From contig NZ_FOXO01000025.1 of assembly GCF_900115735.1 (NCBI RefSeq), forward strand, positions 1-51,303: a stretch of 51,303 nucleotides of DNA, in the 5' to 3' direction. The notes below the pieces were generated by a model, which saw only the letters and a program-made list of their open reading frames with translations, did not search any database and had not been told where the DNA came from. The translations under genes were made by a program, and so were the position numbers. Shown here piece after piece: positions 1-8,323 of the stretch; within the stretch, counting starts at the first letter, position 1; every line of letters starts with the position of its first letter. The stretch is from Butyrivibrio proteoclasticus (GTDB taxonomy: Bacteria > Bacillota > Clostridia > Lachnospirales > Lachnospiraceae).

Positions 1-217
1 TGACGTCATCAAAAGACATAAGGCCCTTCTTCTGAAGGTAGTAAAAGAACTGCGTTGCTTTTGATGCTGAACTGCGAATTGAGGAATCGGATAACCTTTC
101 CGCATCTTCTTCGGAAGAACAGAAAAAATCCACAATCTCGGCGAATTGGGGATTCAATTTGGAGTAGTTGCCTCTTTTAGCCCCTACCGGTTGAATGTGT
201 CTTGCTTCATTAGCCAT
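1..217 (-). CDS. possible site-specific recombinase, N-terminal part, cut by window edge
   Basis: An open frame begins at ATG 217 after a GAAGGAGGG ribosome binding site and runs off the left edge, leaving 72 codons. The protein starts MANEARHIQPVGAKRGNYSK, and the stretch around SIRSSASKATQFFYYLQKKG resembles the helical core-binding domain of tyrosine recombinases. No catalytic residues fall inside the window, so the family is inference. It is the last gene of the leftward series and could be a second recombinase at the end of the conjugative element or part of a neighbouring element. Its ribosome binding site is partly buried in a hairpin (232-249). Confidence 0.45.
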   Translation of the reverse strand, partial: MANEARHIQPVGAKRGNYSKLNPQFAEIVDFFCSSEEDAERLSDSSIRSSASKATQFFYYLQKKGLMSFDDV

Positions 218-231
218 ATTTAATGACCCTC

Positions 232-249
232 CTTCGTTTTTTAACGAAG
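232..249 (-). promoter_or_regulatory. hairpin overlapping the ribosome binding site of the left-edge gene
   Basis: A perfect 7-bp stem (CTTCGTT / AACGAAG, 4-nt loop) on the minus strand ends inside the GAAGGAGGG ribosome binding site of the gene starting at 217. Folding would sequester part of that site, suggesting translational control of the possible recombinase. The stem is seen directly; the regulatory role is inference. Confidence 0.4.
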
Positions 250-266
250 CATAACACACCCAAAAT

Positions 267-350
267 AAAATCCGAACCTTTAAAGATACAATTCTTCCTT
301 CAGAGAGGAATGTACGTCAAGGGTTCGGATTTTTCAAAGGTTCGGATAAT
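267..350. repeat. three copies of ATCCGAACC in direct and inverted orientation
   Basis: The word ATCCGAACC(T/C)TT appears on the plus strand at about 269-281 and, inverted, at 321-330 and 338-346. The last copy includes the stop codon of the gene ending at 334. The first two can form a long stem (AAAATCCGAACC / GGTTCGGATTTT) around a 40-nt loop. It could act as a terminator for the upstream gene or as binding sites; no T-run decides this. Confidence 0.4.
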
Positions 351-849
351 CATAAAAGGCCTGTCTATATGCTCTCTCATATTGTCCAAGTGTCCATGTT
401 CCTTTCAGCCGGTCACTCTTAGAAACGCTTAACTGATATCTCGTGAAAACCTCTGAGCGTCTTGTTGTATCTCCGTTTCCCACGCCGTTTTCCTGCAGGA
501 AATGCCTCTTTGTCTCGTCAAACATATCCTGCCTTGACTTTTCGGAAACACTGATGATTTTGTGCCTCTGCGACTGTGGAATCCCTGTTGCATCCATGCC
601 GGCCACACCAAAAGCATTGATGCGATCCCCATCCTTATCAAACCCTGACATTACATTCTTAATAGCCTGGGGATTAGTGTAACCAACTCCGCCTCCTGCG
701 CTCTGAGACATCTGTTTCATGGCAGCCTTATACTGGGCGCTGTTGGTATCTATGCCGTATTTTTTCAGCATAGCCTTTCCACCCTTGCTGTTTATTGGCA
801 TACCGGACATCTGCTGGAACATGTTGCTAAAATCCCTAATCATTATCAT
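334..849 (-). CDS. hypothetical protein, Clostridia accessory family (DUF3879-like?)
   Basis: A 171-residue soluble protein without signal peptide or membrane segment. It is Gln/Ser/Gly-rich near residues 10-60 and contains LKKYGIDTNSAQYKAAM, a pattern I associate loosely with DUF3879-type proteins of Clostridia; this assignment is weak. The start at 849 has AAGGAGG eight bases upstream. It overlaps the end of the preceding gene (836-1513) by 14 bp, so the two are probably translationally coupled and work together. The function is not known. Confidence 0.6.
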   Translation of the reverse strand: MIMIRDFSNMFQQMSGMPINSKGGKAMLKKYGIDTNSAQYKAAMKQMSQSAGGGVGYTNPQAIKNVMSGFDKDGDRINAFGVAGMDATGIPQSQRHKIISVSEKSRQDMFDETKRHFLQENGVGNGDTTRRSEVFTRYQLSVSKSDRLKGTWTLGQYERAYRQAFYDYPNL

Positions 850-1513
850 GATCTATACCTCCTTGTATCAAGCGGCTTTCAACAGAAACCGTCCCTATCA
901 CGTTCTCTTCATCAGGCATAACCTTCATCTGTGTCTCAAATGTTTCCCATTTGAAATCAGACCATTCCACTCCATATAGCATATCTTCCTTTGTCCGTTT
1001 CTTTTCAGCATCATCTGACGAATCCAGTAATTTCATTAGCGGATCATTTGTACTGTCAAAAGCATGACTTAGTGCTTCAGCCTGCTGCCTAGCAACAGCC
1101 GCCTCATGCTCCATCACATACTGCTGATATGCTGCAATTCTTTTCTTTTCCGCCTCCTTATCTGCCATGCTAAGTGCTTCTTTTTGATTATCAGACAGTT
1201 CAAGTTTCTTTCCATTCACGGTAAGATGCCCATGGGAAACTGTACGATTCACCATAGCCGAATCAGAGAAATGTATGATGTATTCTCCTTCCTTATCACC
1301 CAGGCTGATTCCCAATTCATCTTTTCCAGATGACGCGCTTAATTTCTGTTGCTTCTGCATTGCATATCCTTCTTTTGAAATCTGAAGAATGTCATTTTTT
1401 GCTGACACCTTCTGACTATTATCTGATGCATGTCCAGCTACAGGCTTGATATTTTTAGCTTCCCAGGATTTGTTTGTCTGCTGATATGCAGACACTCCAT
1501 ACATTCCAGCCAT
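836..1513 (-). CDS. hypothetical protein
   Basis: About 225 residues starting at ATG 1513, which is preceded by AAGGAGA at good spacing; an upstream in-frame start at 1564 lacks such a site. The N-terminus MAGMYGVSAYQQTN is followed by a Lys/Ser/Gln-rich middle and a charged helical stretch (residues ~115-150) that may form a coiled coil. No secretion signal or catalytic motif was seen. It overlaps the next gene (334-849), so the pair forms one transcription unit. I do not recognise the family. Confidence 0.6.
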   Translation of the reverse strand: MAGMYGVSAYQQTNKSWEAKNIKPVAGHASDNSQKVSAKNDILQISKEGYAMQKQQKLSASSGKDELGISLGDKEGEYIIHFSDSAMVNRTVSHGHLTVNGKKLELSDNQKEALSMADKEAEKKRIAAYQQYVMEHEAAVARQQAEALSHAFDSTNDPLMKLLDSSDDAEKKRTKEDMLYGVEWSDFKWETFETQMKVMPDEENVIGTVSVESRLIQGGIDHDND

Positions 1514-1663
1514 GTTTCCTATCTCCTTGTAGTTTTGATCTGTGCTATCCTCCCTGATAAGCACAAAAAGATATAGTTATAGTTATCTCAATCTTATTAT
1601 CGCCATTACCTCATGATAACTTTATGCCCTTTCCATTTTTTCAATCTCTTTTTTAATCTTGAA

Positions 1664-4429
1664 TTACTTAATGCTTACCGTTCTCGCTATTTTTTCTGCC
1701 TCTTCCTGCGTAAATTCCTTTGCTGAAAGTGTGAGGAGATAATACGTATCCTCTCCCTCTTTCACAAACCAGAAGCTCCAATAGTCACTGGTTAGTTCCT
1801 TTCTCGTAAGATCAATGCCCTCGTCTTTCATCTCTGACAACTGCGAAGCCGTATAAAGATCATGGTTCTCCTTAAGCATAACCGCAGACCATTGTGTGTT
1901 TGATCGTTCAAGCCCTATTGTTTTCAAATATTCAGCATCCGTATGATTATCGCGAGGCATACTTGAGGGATCCGGTATCCCATTGTCGAATGTAACAGTT
2001 GCCATTCCACTATCTGCTGGAAGTCTGCTGATAAGCCCGGAATACTGCCATTCCAGCGGACCATATTCGGAATCCTCTGCATAATATGACCTTGGAAGGA
2101 TAAGGGAGCCTCCCATATACCCTATGGCATCGTCAAAACTGCTGATGCTGTATCCACTGGGAAGTGTGATATCCATCCAATCCGTAACACTTTCAGTAGA
2201 TGTTGTGTTGTCTCCGATATCGAATTCAGCATAGACATCATACTCGTCATAATCCCCGGCTCCCCGGAAATCTGTTATAGTTTTATGAATCCTGTAATGA
2301 CCATCCTGTAACGATCCATATATTGATTCCCACTCAAGCGGCAACTCAGTAATTCCTTCTTTATTGATCTTATATGCAATATCTATCCATTCGACTATCG
2401 CATAGGATTTATTGATCCATTCTTCATTTTTTATTTGTATTTCGTAAAATGCACCGGTTTGAAGCTCACCTGTTACATCGCCGCCAGTTTGAGAAAAAAC
2501 TAAGGTGCATCCAGTAGGTGTAACATCCTTAACATACATCTGTAGTCCGATTGGATTATCAACTTCTCCCCGACCAAGTGCTGGTATGTCCGTCATACTG
2601 ACAATATTCCCCTGTTCATCGATCAGATGCATTCCTATCACAATAGTATCTCTTAAGAAATCCGCCGAATTACTGCTATAGAAGCTTCTGTCTACCTGCT
2701 CAAATGTGATATCCTCATTATTTGTAAGCACAATATATTTGGTATCATATGCTGCATTGGGAGTTCTCCCGGACAACTCCTTTTTATACGCAAAAACCAT
2801 ATCTCCTTCAACAACATAACTGCCACCAACGTATTCATATTCAATACCCAGATTCTCTACCGATTCATCTGTATTGGTATTCTCTGTAGTGATATTTTCA
2901 TTTGCCAGAAAAGATACCTTCTCTTCTGAATCAATTACAGAAAAGGTTATGCTTCCGAGATTTCCAATTGATTCAAATGCCCTGTTCGCCGCCGTTTGAA
3001 ACTGCGTGGCATCAATAGAAGGTTTTCCTTTTAGAAATACCGTCAATCCATATGGCTCTTCACCGGACTGTATTTCAATATGATCATACTGGTAATCGTC
3101 AGGATACGGAAGACGTCTTGCAATTTCTGTGACCGTAGGTACATCACCAACATAATCCGTATATGGTATATTCCACTCATACTCCGACTCCCATCCCTCC
3201 GGCACCTTCTTTACATTGATCTCTCTCATGATCATGCCGGCCGTATGACCATTCACTGTTTCAGAAGAGACATCGCATATCCATTCCGTTTCCGATAATC
3301 CCTTCACCTTGCATACATAGCTTTCAAGTTCACCCTCAAGCTCATCATATCCTATACAGTCGCCTGCAAGTTCCGGATCAAGAGGCATATACGGAACATA
3401 CACAAGCCCCTTCTCTTCCCAATGATATTCAATATATCCATCCGGATTGTCATGGACGGAAAAAACAACCGGGTCGTCCGGCAATGTTATTCTCTTCGCG
3501 GGGTTAGTCATAAAACATACCACCACAACAATACAGGCAATAACGGCTACAATGATCACCCAAAAAGCCGGCTTCTTATAATTCAGCACTCCCCTGACCC
3601 GCTCTTTTACTCCTGTTTCACCAAATGCCAAAGGGCACGCAGTGATGATCCTGCGATTAACACTGCAATCGAGCAATGCCTGTGAATACGCTACCATATA
3701 CTCCCTGTCCTTATCCTTTATGACCTTTTCATCACAGGCAGCTTCTATATCCCGGCAAAGCAGAATATACGCCACCCAGCACAAAGGATTGAACCAATAC
3801 ACCGCCAGCAATACAAATCCAAAAGGCTTCCACCAGTGATCGTGCCTTTTCAGATGTGCCTCCTCATGGGCTATCACAAGCTCAAGAGTATTTTCGTCTA
3901 TACCTGACGGCACATAGATTTCCGGTCTGAATATCCCAAGGATAAAGGGCGAATCCACCTCATCGCATTCCTTAACACTGCCGTTCAGAGAAACGGAAGC
4001 CCGCACTTTTCTCCTTAATAAAATGTAGCTGATAAGCGCATACAAAAGCATCACCACCATCCCGGTCAGCCAAAGGATACTGCCCACAAATACAACTACC
4101 TGCATCGGGTTCACGCTTGAAGCAGCATCCGGCGAAAAAGATTTCTCAATAACCGGATTCACTGCATTATCAATGATCCTGACTCCGGAATCAATATGCG
4201 GATTCTGCACCATCTCGATATTATCCGGAACTACTTTTGCACTTGGTAAGATGCTGAGCACACTCTCCAATGAGATAGGACAAAGGAGTCTCACAGCAAC
4301 AAGCCCCCATAACAGGCACGATATCCATCTGGGAGCTTTTTTAAGCAGCAGTCTGGCTGCGATCACAGCCAATATCAGCCAGGATGCGTTTATGGAAAGA
4401 TTCAGGATTTTTAAGAATAAAGCACTCAT
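1664..4429 (-). CDS. M56-family membrane metallopeptidase sensor, BlaR1-like, with long extracytoplasmic region
   Basis: A 921-residue BlaR1/MecR1-type membrane protein. Hydrophobic segments lie at residues ~8-30, 37-60, 110-138 and ~205-225. The zinc site HEEAH is at 188-192, with the family's downstream acidic CDE motif in RDIEAACDEKVI, and a further membrane helix lies at ~290-308. In this family a ligand-triggered cytoplasmic protease destroys the partner BlaI repressor. Here about 610 residues follow the last helix, far more than a single sensor domain, and I see no penicillin-binding SxxK-type motif, so the ligand is probably not a beta-lactam. The start is 6 bp from the blaI-like gene, so the two are co-transcribed from the operator at 4817-4859. 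Confidence 0.85.
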   Translation of the reverse strand: MSALFLKILNLSINASWLILAVIAARLLLKKAPRWISCLLWGLVAVRLLCPISLESVLSILPSAKVVPDNIEMVQNPHIDSGVRIIDNAVNPVIEKSFSPDAASSVNPMQVVVFVGSILWLTGMVVMLLYALISYILLRRKVRASVSLNGSVKECDEVDSPFILGIFRPEIYVPSGIDENTLELVIAHEEAHLKRHDHWWKPFGFVLLAVYWFNPLCWVAYILLCRDIEAACDEKVIKDKDREYMVAYSQALLDCSVNRRIITACPLAFGETGVKERVRGVLNYKKPAFWVIIVAVIACIVVVVCFMTNPAKRITLPDDPVVFSVHDNPDGYIEYHWEEKGLVYVPYMPLDPELAGDCIGYDELEGELESYVCKVKGLSETEWICDVSSETVNGHTAGMIMREINVKKVPEGWESEYEWNIPYTDYVGDVPTVTEIARRLPYPDDYQYDHIEIQSGEEPYGLTVFLKGKPSIDATQFQTAANRAFESIGNLGSITFSVIDSEEKVSFLANENITTENTNTDESVENLGIEYEYVGGSYVVEGDMVFAYKKELSGRTPNAAYDTKYIVLTNNEDITFEQVDRSFYSSNSADFLRDTIVIGMHLIDEQGNIVSMTDIPALGRGEVDNPIGLQMYVKDVTPTGCTLVFSQTGGDVTGELQTGAFYEIQIKNEEWINKSYAIVEWIDIAYKINKEGITELPLEWESIYGSLQDGHYRIHKTITDFRGAGDYDEYDVYAEFDIGDNTTSTESVTDWMDITLPSGYSISSFDDAIGYMGGSLILPRSYYAEDSEYGPLEWQYSGLISRLPADSGMATVTFDNGIPDPSSMPRDNHTDAEYLKTIGLERSNTQWSAVMLKENHDLYTASQLSEMKDEGIDLTRKELTSDYWSFWFVKEGEDTYYLLTLSAKEFTQEEAEKIARTVSIK

Positions 4430-4434
4430 GGCTC

Positions 4435-4800
4435 TTACCCCTCCTTCTTAAAGGCATCTATCATCTTCTGGATCTCATCAACCTCTTTTTTTGACAGTTT
4501 CTTGTGTGAGGTGAAGGCCGCAATAAACGCCGGAAGCGATCCCTCATAAGAATCTTCGATGATCTGTTCGCTCTTAGCCGAGTAAAACTCTTCTTTACTG
4601 ATACGGGAAGAAACGATACCGTCCACATTCTGAAGCAGACCTTTCTCACATAGCTTCCTAAGAACTGTGTATGTGGTTGGCTTCTTCCAACTCAGCTCTT
4701 TCTCGCATACCTTCACCAGATCTCCCGAAGATATCGGTTCATTCGCCCAGACGATATCGGCAAAACGCTCCTGTACTGCCGCTAATTCAATGCTCTTCAT
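4435..4800 (-). CDS. blaI: BlaI/MecI/CopY-family transcriptional repressor
   Basis: A 121-residue winged-helix repressor. The DNA-binding domain fills residues ~1-70, including PISSGDLVKVCEKELSWKKP and TTYTVLRKLCEKGLL, and a C-terminal dimerisation and cleavage region follows. In the family, the adjacent M56 protease inactivates the repressor when the sensor is engaged. The start has AAGGAGG nine bases upstream. Two perfect dyads (TTTATAGCTATAAA) sit directly in front, which fits autoregulation of this gene and the M56 gene. Only the family is certain; the inducer is not. Confidence 0.9.
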   Translation of the reverse strand: MKSIELAAVQERFADIVWANEPISSGDLVKVCEKELSWKKPTTYTVLRKLCEKGLLQNVDGIVSSRISKEEFYSAKSEQIIEDSYEGSLPAFIAAFTSHKKLSKKEVDEIQKMIDAFKKEG

Positions 4801-4816
4801 CTATTGTTTCCTCCTT

Positions 4817-4859
4817 GGTTTATAGCTATAAACTCACATTTAGTTTATAGCTATAAACC
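4817..4859 (-). promoter_or_regulatory. double operator of the blaI-M56 operon
   Basis: Two identical perfect 14-bp palindromes, TTTATAGCTATAAA, lie at 4819-4832 and 4844-4857, with centres 25 bp apart. Outer bases extend the symmetry (GGTTTATAG at one end, CTATAAACC at the other). They sit just upstream of the blaI-like start and overlap TATAAA-like -10 sequence. Paired dyads in the promoter are the usual BlaI-family arrangement. Confidence 0.75.
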
Positions 4860-4954
4860 AAGCTTGTCAAGAAACATTTAATAAAAGTGTCAGATTTCCA
4901 TGCCGATATTCGTTTTATAAGTGAAGGCCTTCAAAAAGAAGCGGGGTAAAGTCA

Positions 4955-5053
4955 ATGCCTTATATGAACAGAGACAACGCAGATTACTTGGTAAACAAAT
5001 ATGCAGACACGATCTTAAGGATGTCGGCATCTGAAATCAAGTGGAAATTGTGA
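4955..5053 (+). pseudogene. short remnant resembling the start of an RNA polymerase sigma factor
   Basis: A 32-codon frame on the plus strand encodes MPYMNRDNADYLVNKYADTI followed by LRMSASEIKWKL. The stretch DYLVNKYADTILRMS resembles the opening helix of ECF-type sigma factors in Clostridia. A strong terminator follows at 5088-5124, so the region may still be transcribed. It is either a truncated sigma gene or an unrelated tiny ORF; the ribosome binding site is weak. Confidence 0.3.
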
Positions 5054-5087
5054 TTATCATTTTTATATATCTTATCCTAAAACAAAC

Positions 5088-5124
5088 GGAGACTACCAAT
5101 GACTGGCAGTCTCCTTCTTCTTTT
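5088..5124 (+). terminator. Rho-independent terminator
   Basis: The stem GGAGACT / AGTCTCC with an inner CCA/TGG pair is followed by TTCTTCTTTT on the plus strand. It ends the short plus-strand unit with the sigma-like remnant, between two minus-strand genes. Confidence 0.75.
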
Positions 5125-5149
5125 GAAATTACACTCTAATGAAGTATTA

Positions 5150-5569
5150 TTATTTTGATGAAGCTTTCTTATTTGTGGTTTTTTTAGATGTTGCAGACTT
5201 TGATGCTGTTGCAGGCTTTTTTGCCTCCGAAGACTTTTTATTGACTGTTGCTTTTAAAACATCCGAAAGAACCAGAGCCTTTTCTATATCTCCATCAACG
5301 CTGATCTTTCCATCCTCAAGTGCCTTTACGGCATCAATCTTTCCGGTTACAAGATCTATGAGCGTTTCTGCGCCTGTGCGTATCCGGCAGTCATTGTCAT
5401 AATACTCGTAAGGTTCTACTGCGACTTTATCCTTATCGAGTTCAACATAGAACGCCCCTTCGCCCTCTCCTTCAATGTCGATCTCAATGGCAGCGTGTTC
5501 CTTTACAGCTCCCTTATCAATCTTTTCAACCACCTTTTTTACTTTCTTGACTAACTCTTCGTAAGTCAT
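5150..5569 (-). CDS. SCP2 sterol-carrier-like protein with Lys/Ala/Ser-rich tail
   Basis: A 139-residue protein. Residues ~1-105 show the SCP2 lipid-binding fold pattern: amphipathic N-terminal helix, strands AAIEIDIEG and GAFYVELDKDKV, then CRIRTGAETLIDLVTGKIDAVKALEDGKI and SVDGDIEKALVLSDVL. The last ~35 residues are almost only Lys, Ala, Ser and Thr, like a histone H1 tail, suggesting contact with nucleic acid or another polyanion. Proteins of this type are common in Clostridia without known ligands. Its role in the element is unknown. Confidence 0.75.
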   Translation of the reverse strand: MTYEELVKKVKKVVEKIDKGAVKEHAAIEIDIEGEGEGAFYVELDKDKVAVEPYEYYDNDCRIRTGAETLIDLVTGKIDAVKALEDGKISVDGDIEKALVLSDVLKATVNKKSSEAKKPATASKSATSKKTTNKKASSK

Positions 5570-5701
5570 GTTCGTTGCCTCCTTTAAATTCTTTGTTAAT
5601 ATGTATCATTAAATTTTGCGTATCTTTGTTAACCTTTGCCCTTCATTTTTTTCATTCCTCCTAGCAAGTAAATGTTTGCTCTTTATTTTCAAAACCCGCT
5701 T

Positions 5702-7402
5702 TTACGGATTTTTAAAGCACATCTCTCCCAATTCCGATTTCAAACCGGAAATAATTGTCCCCAACTCAACCGGCTTGGAATAAAAGTACCCCTGAAAACT
5801 ATGTATGCTCATCTCCTTCAGTATATTTCGCATTCCGGATGTCTCTATCCCCTCCACGCAGACATCGGAGCCAAAAATACTGGCTGCATCGGTGAAATTA
5901 TAAACAAGTCTTCGTTCCCTATCATCTTCCTCAATTTTCTGTACAAAGCCCCTATCAACCTTTATCGTGTCAAACGGCAGATTCTTAAGAAGTCCTATTG
6001 AAGAAAATCCCGTGCCGAAATCATCAAGTGCTATGCGAATCCCACCTGCGCGCAGCGTTGTCATGACATTATTTAAAAGCTTCATGTCAAGCAGTCTGCA
6101 TCTTTCCGTTATTTCAAGACAGAGCCTTTGCGGATCAAATCCCGTATTCTTAACTATATTCCAAACGCTGTCCGTAAAATCAGGCCGTTCAAGCTGCGCA
6201 TAGGATAGGTTGACATTGATAATAAAATCGGGCAGGATCTCCTGTATCTTTTTTGCATCAGTCATTGCCGTATGAAGTATCCACTCTCCAAGCACCGGAA
6301 ACAATGGATCTTTTTCCAATACCGGGATGAACTCATCCGGAGGGACCATGCCATACTTATCATTTTTCCAGCGAAGAAGTGCCTCCGCTCCTATCAGTTT
6401 TTCTGTTTTGGCATCAACCACAGGCTGATACAAAAGATAAAACCCATCAAACTCATTATTGATCGAATTACGTATGGAATGCAGTTTTGCCGTGCTCTTT
6501 ATGTTATCAGCCCTTAGATTATTGCAGAATTCCACGATATCGCCCTGCTTATTGAACTTTGATTCATCATAAGCATATGTCAGACAGGAATACACCGTCT
6601 GATCATCCGTCGTAAAATCATCTAAGGCAAAAGTTCCTGCGTGTAATTCTAAAGGAGCATACTCATCTCCAAGCTTTATGCCTTCCCGAAAGTGTGCTCT
6701 GAGACCTTCATATGTACTCTCCATATCTTCATATGTCTGAGTCTCGGTAATGATGGCAAATTTAGAACCATCCATGCGGAAGGTGCCGCCTCTGTTGCCT
6801 ACGTGATCCATCAGGTAACGACCTACACCCTGAAGGACAGAGTTCCCTGCAGCATATCCATATAGCTCATTGATCTCTGCAAACTTGCTGATTCCTATCA
6901 AGCAGACCCTCATAGGTACCTTACTATCTATATGGCTACGAATGTCCTCGAAAAAACCGTACTGATTCCTTAAACCTGTCAATCGGTCTATATGGCTCTG
7001 CTGACTGTGGTTTCTTATTGCACCGCCGAAATACTCAGGCTGACCGGATACATCCTTGATCACAATCCCCCGGCAGGTGCATACATCGTACTCGCCATCT
7101 TTTCTTCTAGCACGGTACTGCATATCATGTCCGCCTGATTTCCCGCTGAATATGTCATCTATTCCATGATGGAATGCATTTCTGTCTTCGGGATGTATGT
7201 GTTCCTCCCATATGGCTCCTGCTCCATACATATATTCACCGGGCAATCCAAAAGCATCTGTCAGCACCTTTGACCATCTTGAAAAATCATACTGCATGTC
7301 ACACAGATACACATAGGTGTCATCACCTATTACGGAAAATGCTTCAAACAGCTCATCCAGCCGCCTCTTCCTTTCCTCGGGGATCTTGTCGAATCCGTTC
7401 AT
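5702..7402 (-). CDS. PAS-GGDEF-EAL protein, predicted c-di-GMP phosphodiesterase with degenerate GGDEF
   Basis: A 566-residue cytoplasmic signalling protein: PAS-like sensor (~25-130), GGDEF domain (~145-295) and EAL domain (~305-555). The GGDEF signature is replaced by RMDGSKF, so cyclase activity is probably lost. The EAL domain keeps its hallmark motifs: GAEALLRW, INVNLSYAQL, LEITER, DDFGTGFSS, KVDRGFV and VEGIET. It should hydrolyse c-di-GMP to pGpG, with the GGDEF domain perhaps acting as a GTP sensor. No membrane segment was found. A fragment of another GGDEF domain lies just upstream (7446-7586). It looks like cargo rather than a conjugation gene. Confidence 0.88.
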   Translation of the reverse strand: MNGFDKIPEERKRRLDELFEAFSVIGDDTYVYLCDMQYDFSRWSKVLTDAFGLPGEYMYGAGAIWEEHIHPEDRNAFHHGIDDIFSGKSGGHDMQYRARRKDGEYDVCTCRGIVIKDVSGQPEYFGGAIRNHSQQSHIDRLTGLRNQYGFFEDIRSHIDSKVPMRVCLIGISKFAEINELYGYAAGNSVLQGVGRYLMDHVGNRGGTFRMDGSKFAIITETQTYEDMESTYEGLRAHFREGIKLGDEYAPLELHAGTFALDDFTTDDQTVYSCLTYAYDESKFNKQGDIVEFCNNLRADNIKSTAKLHSIRNSINNEFDGFYLLYQPVVDAKTEKLIGAEALLRWKNDKYGMVPPDEFIPVLEKDPLFPVLGEWILHTAMTDAKKIQEILPDFIINVNLSYAQLERPDFTDSVWNIVKNTGFDPQRLCLEITERCRLLDMKLLNNVMTTLRAGGIRIALDDFGTGFSSIGLLKNLPFDTIKVDRGFVQKIEEDDRERRLVYNFTDAASIFGSDVCVEGIETSGMRNILKEMSIHSFQGYFYSKPVELGTIISGLKSELGEMCFKNP

Positions 7403-7445
7403 ATCATTCCTCCAATGCTGATAGATCCTTTTTATACTACGGGTT

Positions 7446-7586
7446 TCATTCTACTTCCGCCTTTACTACGCTGTATATGTTCTCAATGGCCTGATTTGTG
7501 TTCTGCACATGCAGAAAGTGAAACGGTATCTCTTTACTTCTGACAGTTCCCAACATCTTGTAATACATGGCATAGTCTGCCTTTTC
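7446..7586 (-). pseudogene. C-terminal fragment of a GGDEF-domain protein
   Basis: The minus strand encodes LEKADYAMYYKMLGTVRSKE and then IPFHFLHVQNTNQ to a stop at 7446. LEKADYAMYY matches the end of GGDEF domains (the ADxAMY helix). An in-frame stop lies just upstream, so only the last ~46 residues remain. It is probably the relic of a gene deleted between the EAL gene and the HTH remnant at 7668-7859. Confidence 0.4.
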
Positions 7587-7667
7587 CAAGGTTTACTCCA
7601 CCATTTTAATTGTAATACACATATCAAAAAAACTGTTAAATATTAACGAAAAATTATTTATTTTTTA

Positions 7668-7859
7668 TTATTTATAAATAATAAAAGAGTAGACAATTAG
7701 CCTACTCTTTGCAAAAAAAATATAATATTCGTTTATTTCTGAACTGCTGTTACTCTTTATCCATGTCTTTATGGCAAAAGCCAAGTCCTCCTGGGTCAGA
7801 TTCAATCTCTCACGATATTTTCTTATACGCTTTCCAACCTCTTTATAATCGATTTGCAT
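7668..7859 (-). pseudogene. truncated XRE-family regulator
   Basis: From ATG 7859 (AGGAG seven bases upstream) the protein reads MQIDYKEVGKRIRKYRERLN, then LTQEDLAFAIK, the first two helices of a Cro/C1-type helix-turn-helix. The rest of the domain is replaced by unrelated sequence (SNSSSEINEYYIFFAKSRLI), so recognition helix 3 is missing. The ribosome binding site is intact, but a working regulator is unlikely. Confidence 0.55.
7684..7710 (-). terminator. hairpin terminator
   Basis: AAAGAGTAG / CTACTCTTT forms a 9-bp stem with a 9-nt loop; on the minus strand TATTATTT and further AT-rich sequence follow. It lies inside the 3' end of the truncated regulator frame, supporting the view that the original gene end was replaced. 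Confidence 0.6.
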
Positions 7860-7965
7860 TGTGCCGCTCCTGATATGACCGGTTAATTGCAACTATCAAC
7901 ATTTACAATAAAATCGTATTTTCCTTTTCACTTTAAAACAAGGATGTCAAAATTATATGTATTTC

Positions 7966-7986
7966 AGGCTGCTGGATAAGCAGCCT
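7966..7986 (+). terminator. hairpin downstream of 7996-8289, possible terminator
   Basis: AGGCTGCT / AGCAGCCT, an 8-bp perfect stem with a 5-nt loop, is followed by TTTGTTCT on the plus strand. It sits just beyond the stop codon of the minus-strand gene at 7996, so it may serve as a weak terminator in either direction. Confidence 0.4.
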
Positions 7987-7995
7987 TTGTTCTCA

Positions 7996-8289
7996 TCATG
8001 AATTTTTATTCCAGCGCTTTCTGTTCATCTCCTTCATTCTCCTACTGGCATCTTTCCTTGCTTTGCAGGAATTTTGATCAGGATTATGAAACCTGACGTA
8101 GCCCTTCGGAATCTGATAGTACTTATCAATATCGGTTTCTTTTGTAAGCTCATAGGTATCCGGATACCTCCTGCACATCTGATCCAGCTTTTTCATAACA
8201 TCTTTGTCCCTGGTATAGACCACTGCAAAAGGCTCTTCCTTATTCCAGTTCACAATGGTCTCACATTCTATCTTCTCAAGCTTACCCAT
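7996..8289 (-). CDS. hypothetical protein of the conjugative element
   Basis: A 97-residue protein from ATG 8289, which has GGAGGG directly upstream. An apparent longer frame starting at 8427 would run through palindromic intergenic DNA and is rejected. It is basic at the C-terminus (RKDASRRMKEMNRKRW), with an acidic and hydrophobic first half (ETIVNWNKEEPFAVVYTRD). The phrase QIPKGYVRFHNP suggests a small compact domain with a nucleic-acid-binding tail. I do not recognise the family. It follows the ArdC-like gene in the same direction. Confidence 0.6.
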   Translation of the reverse strand: MGKLEKIECETIVNWNKEEPFAVVYTRDKDVMKKLDQMCRRYPDTYELTKETDIDKYYQIPKGYVRFHNPDQNSCKARKDASRRMKEMNRKRWNKNS

Positions 8290-8323
8290 AGTCCCTCCAA
8301 TTCGTATTTTTCGAGTATAAACA

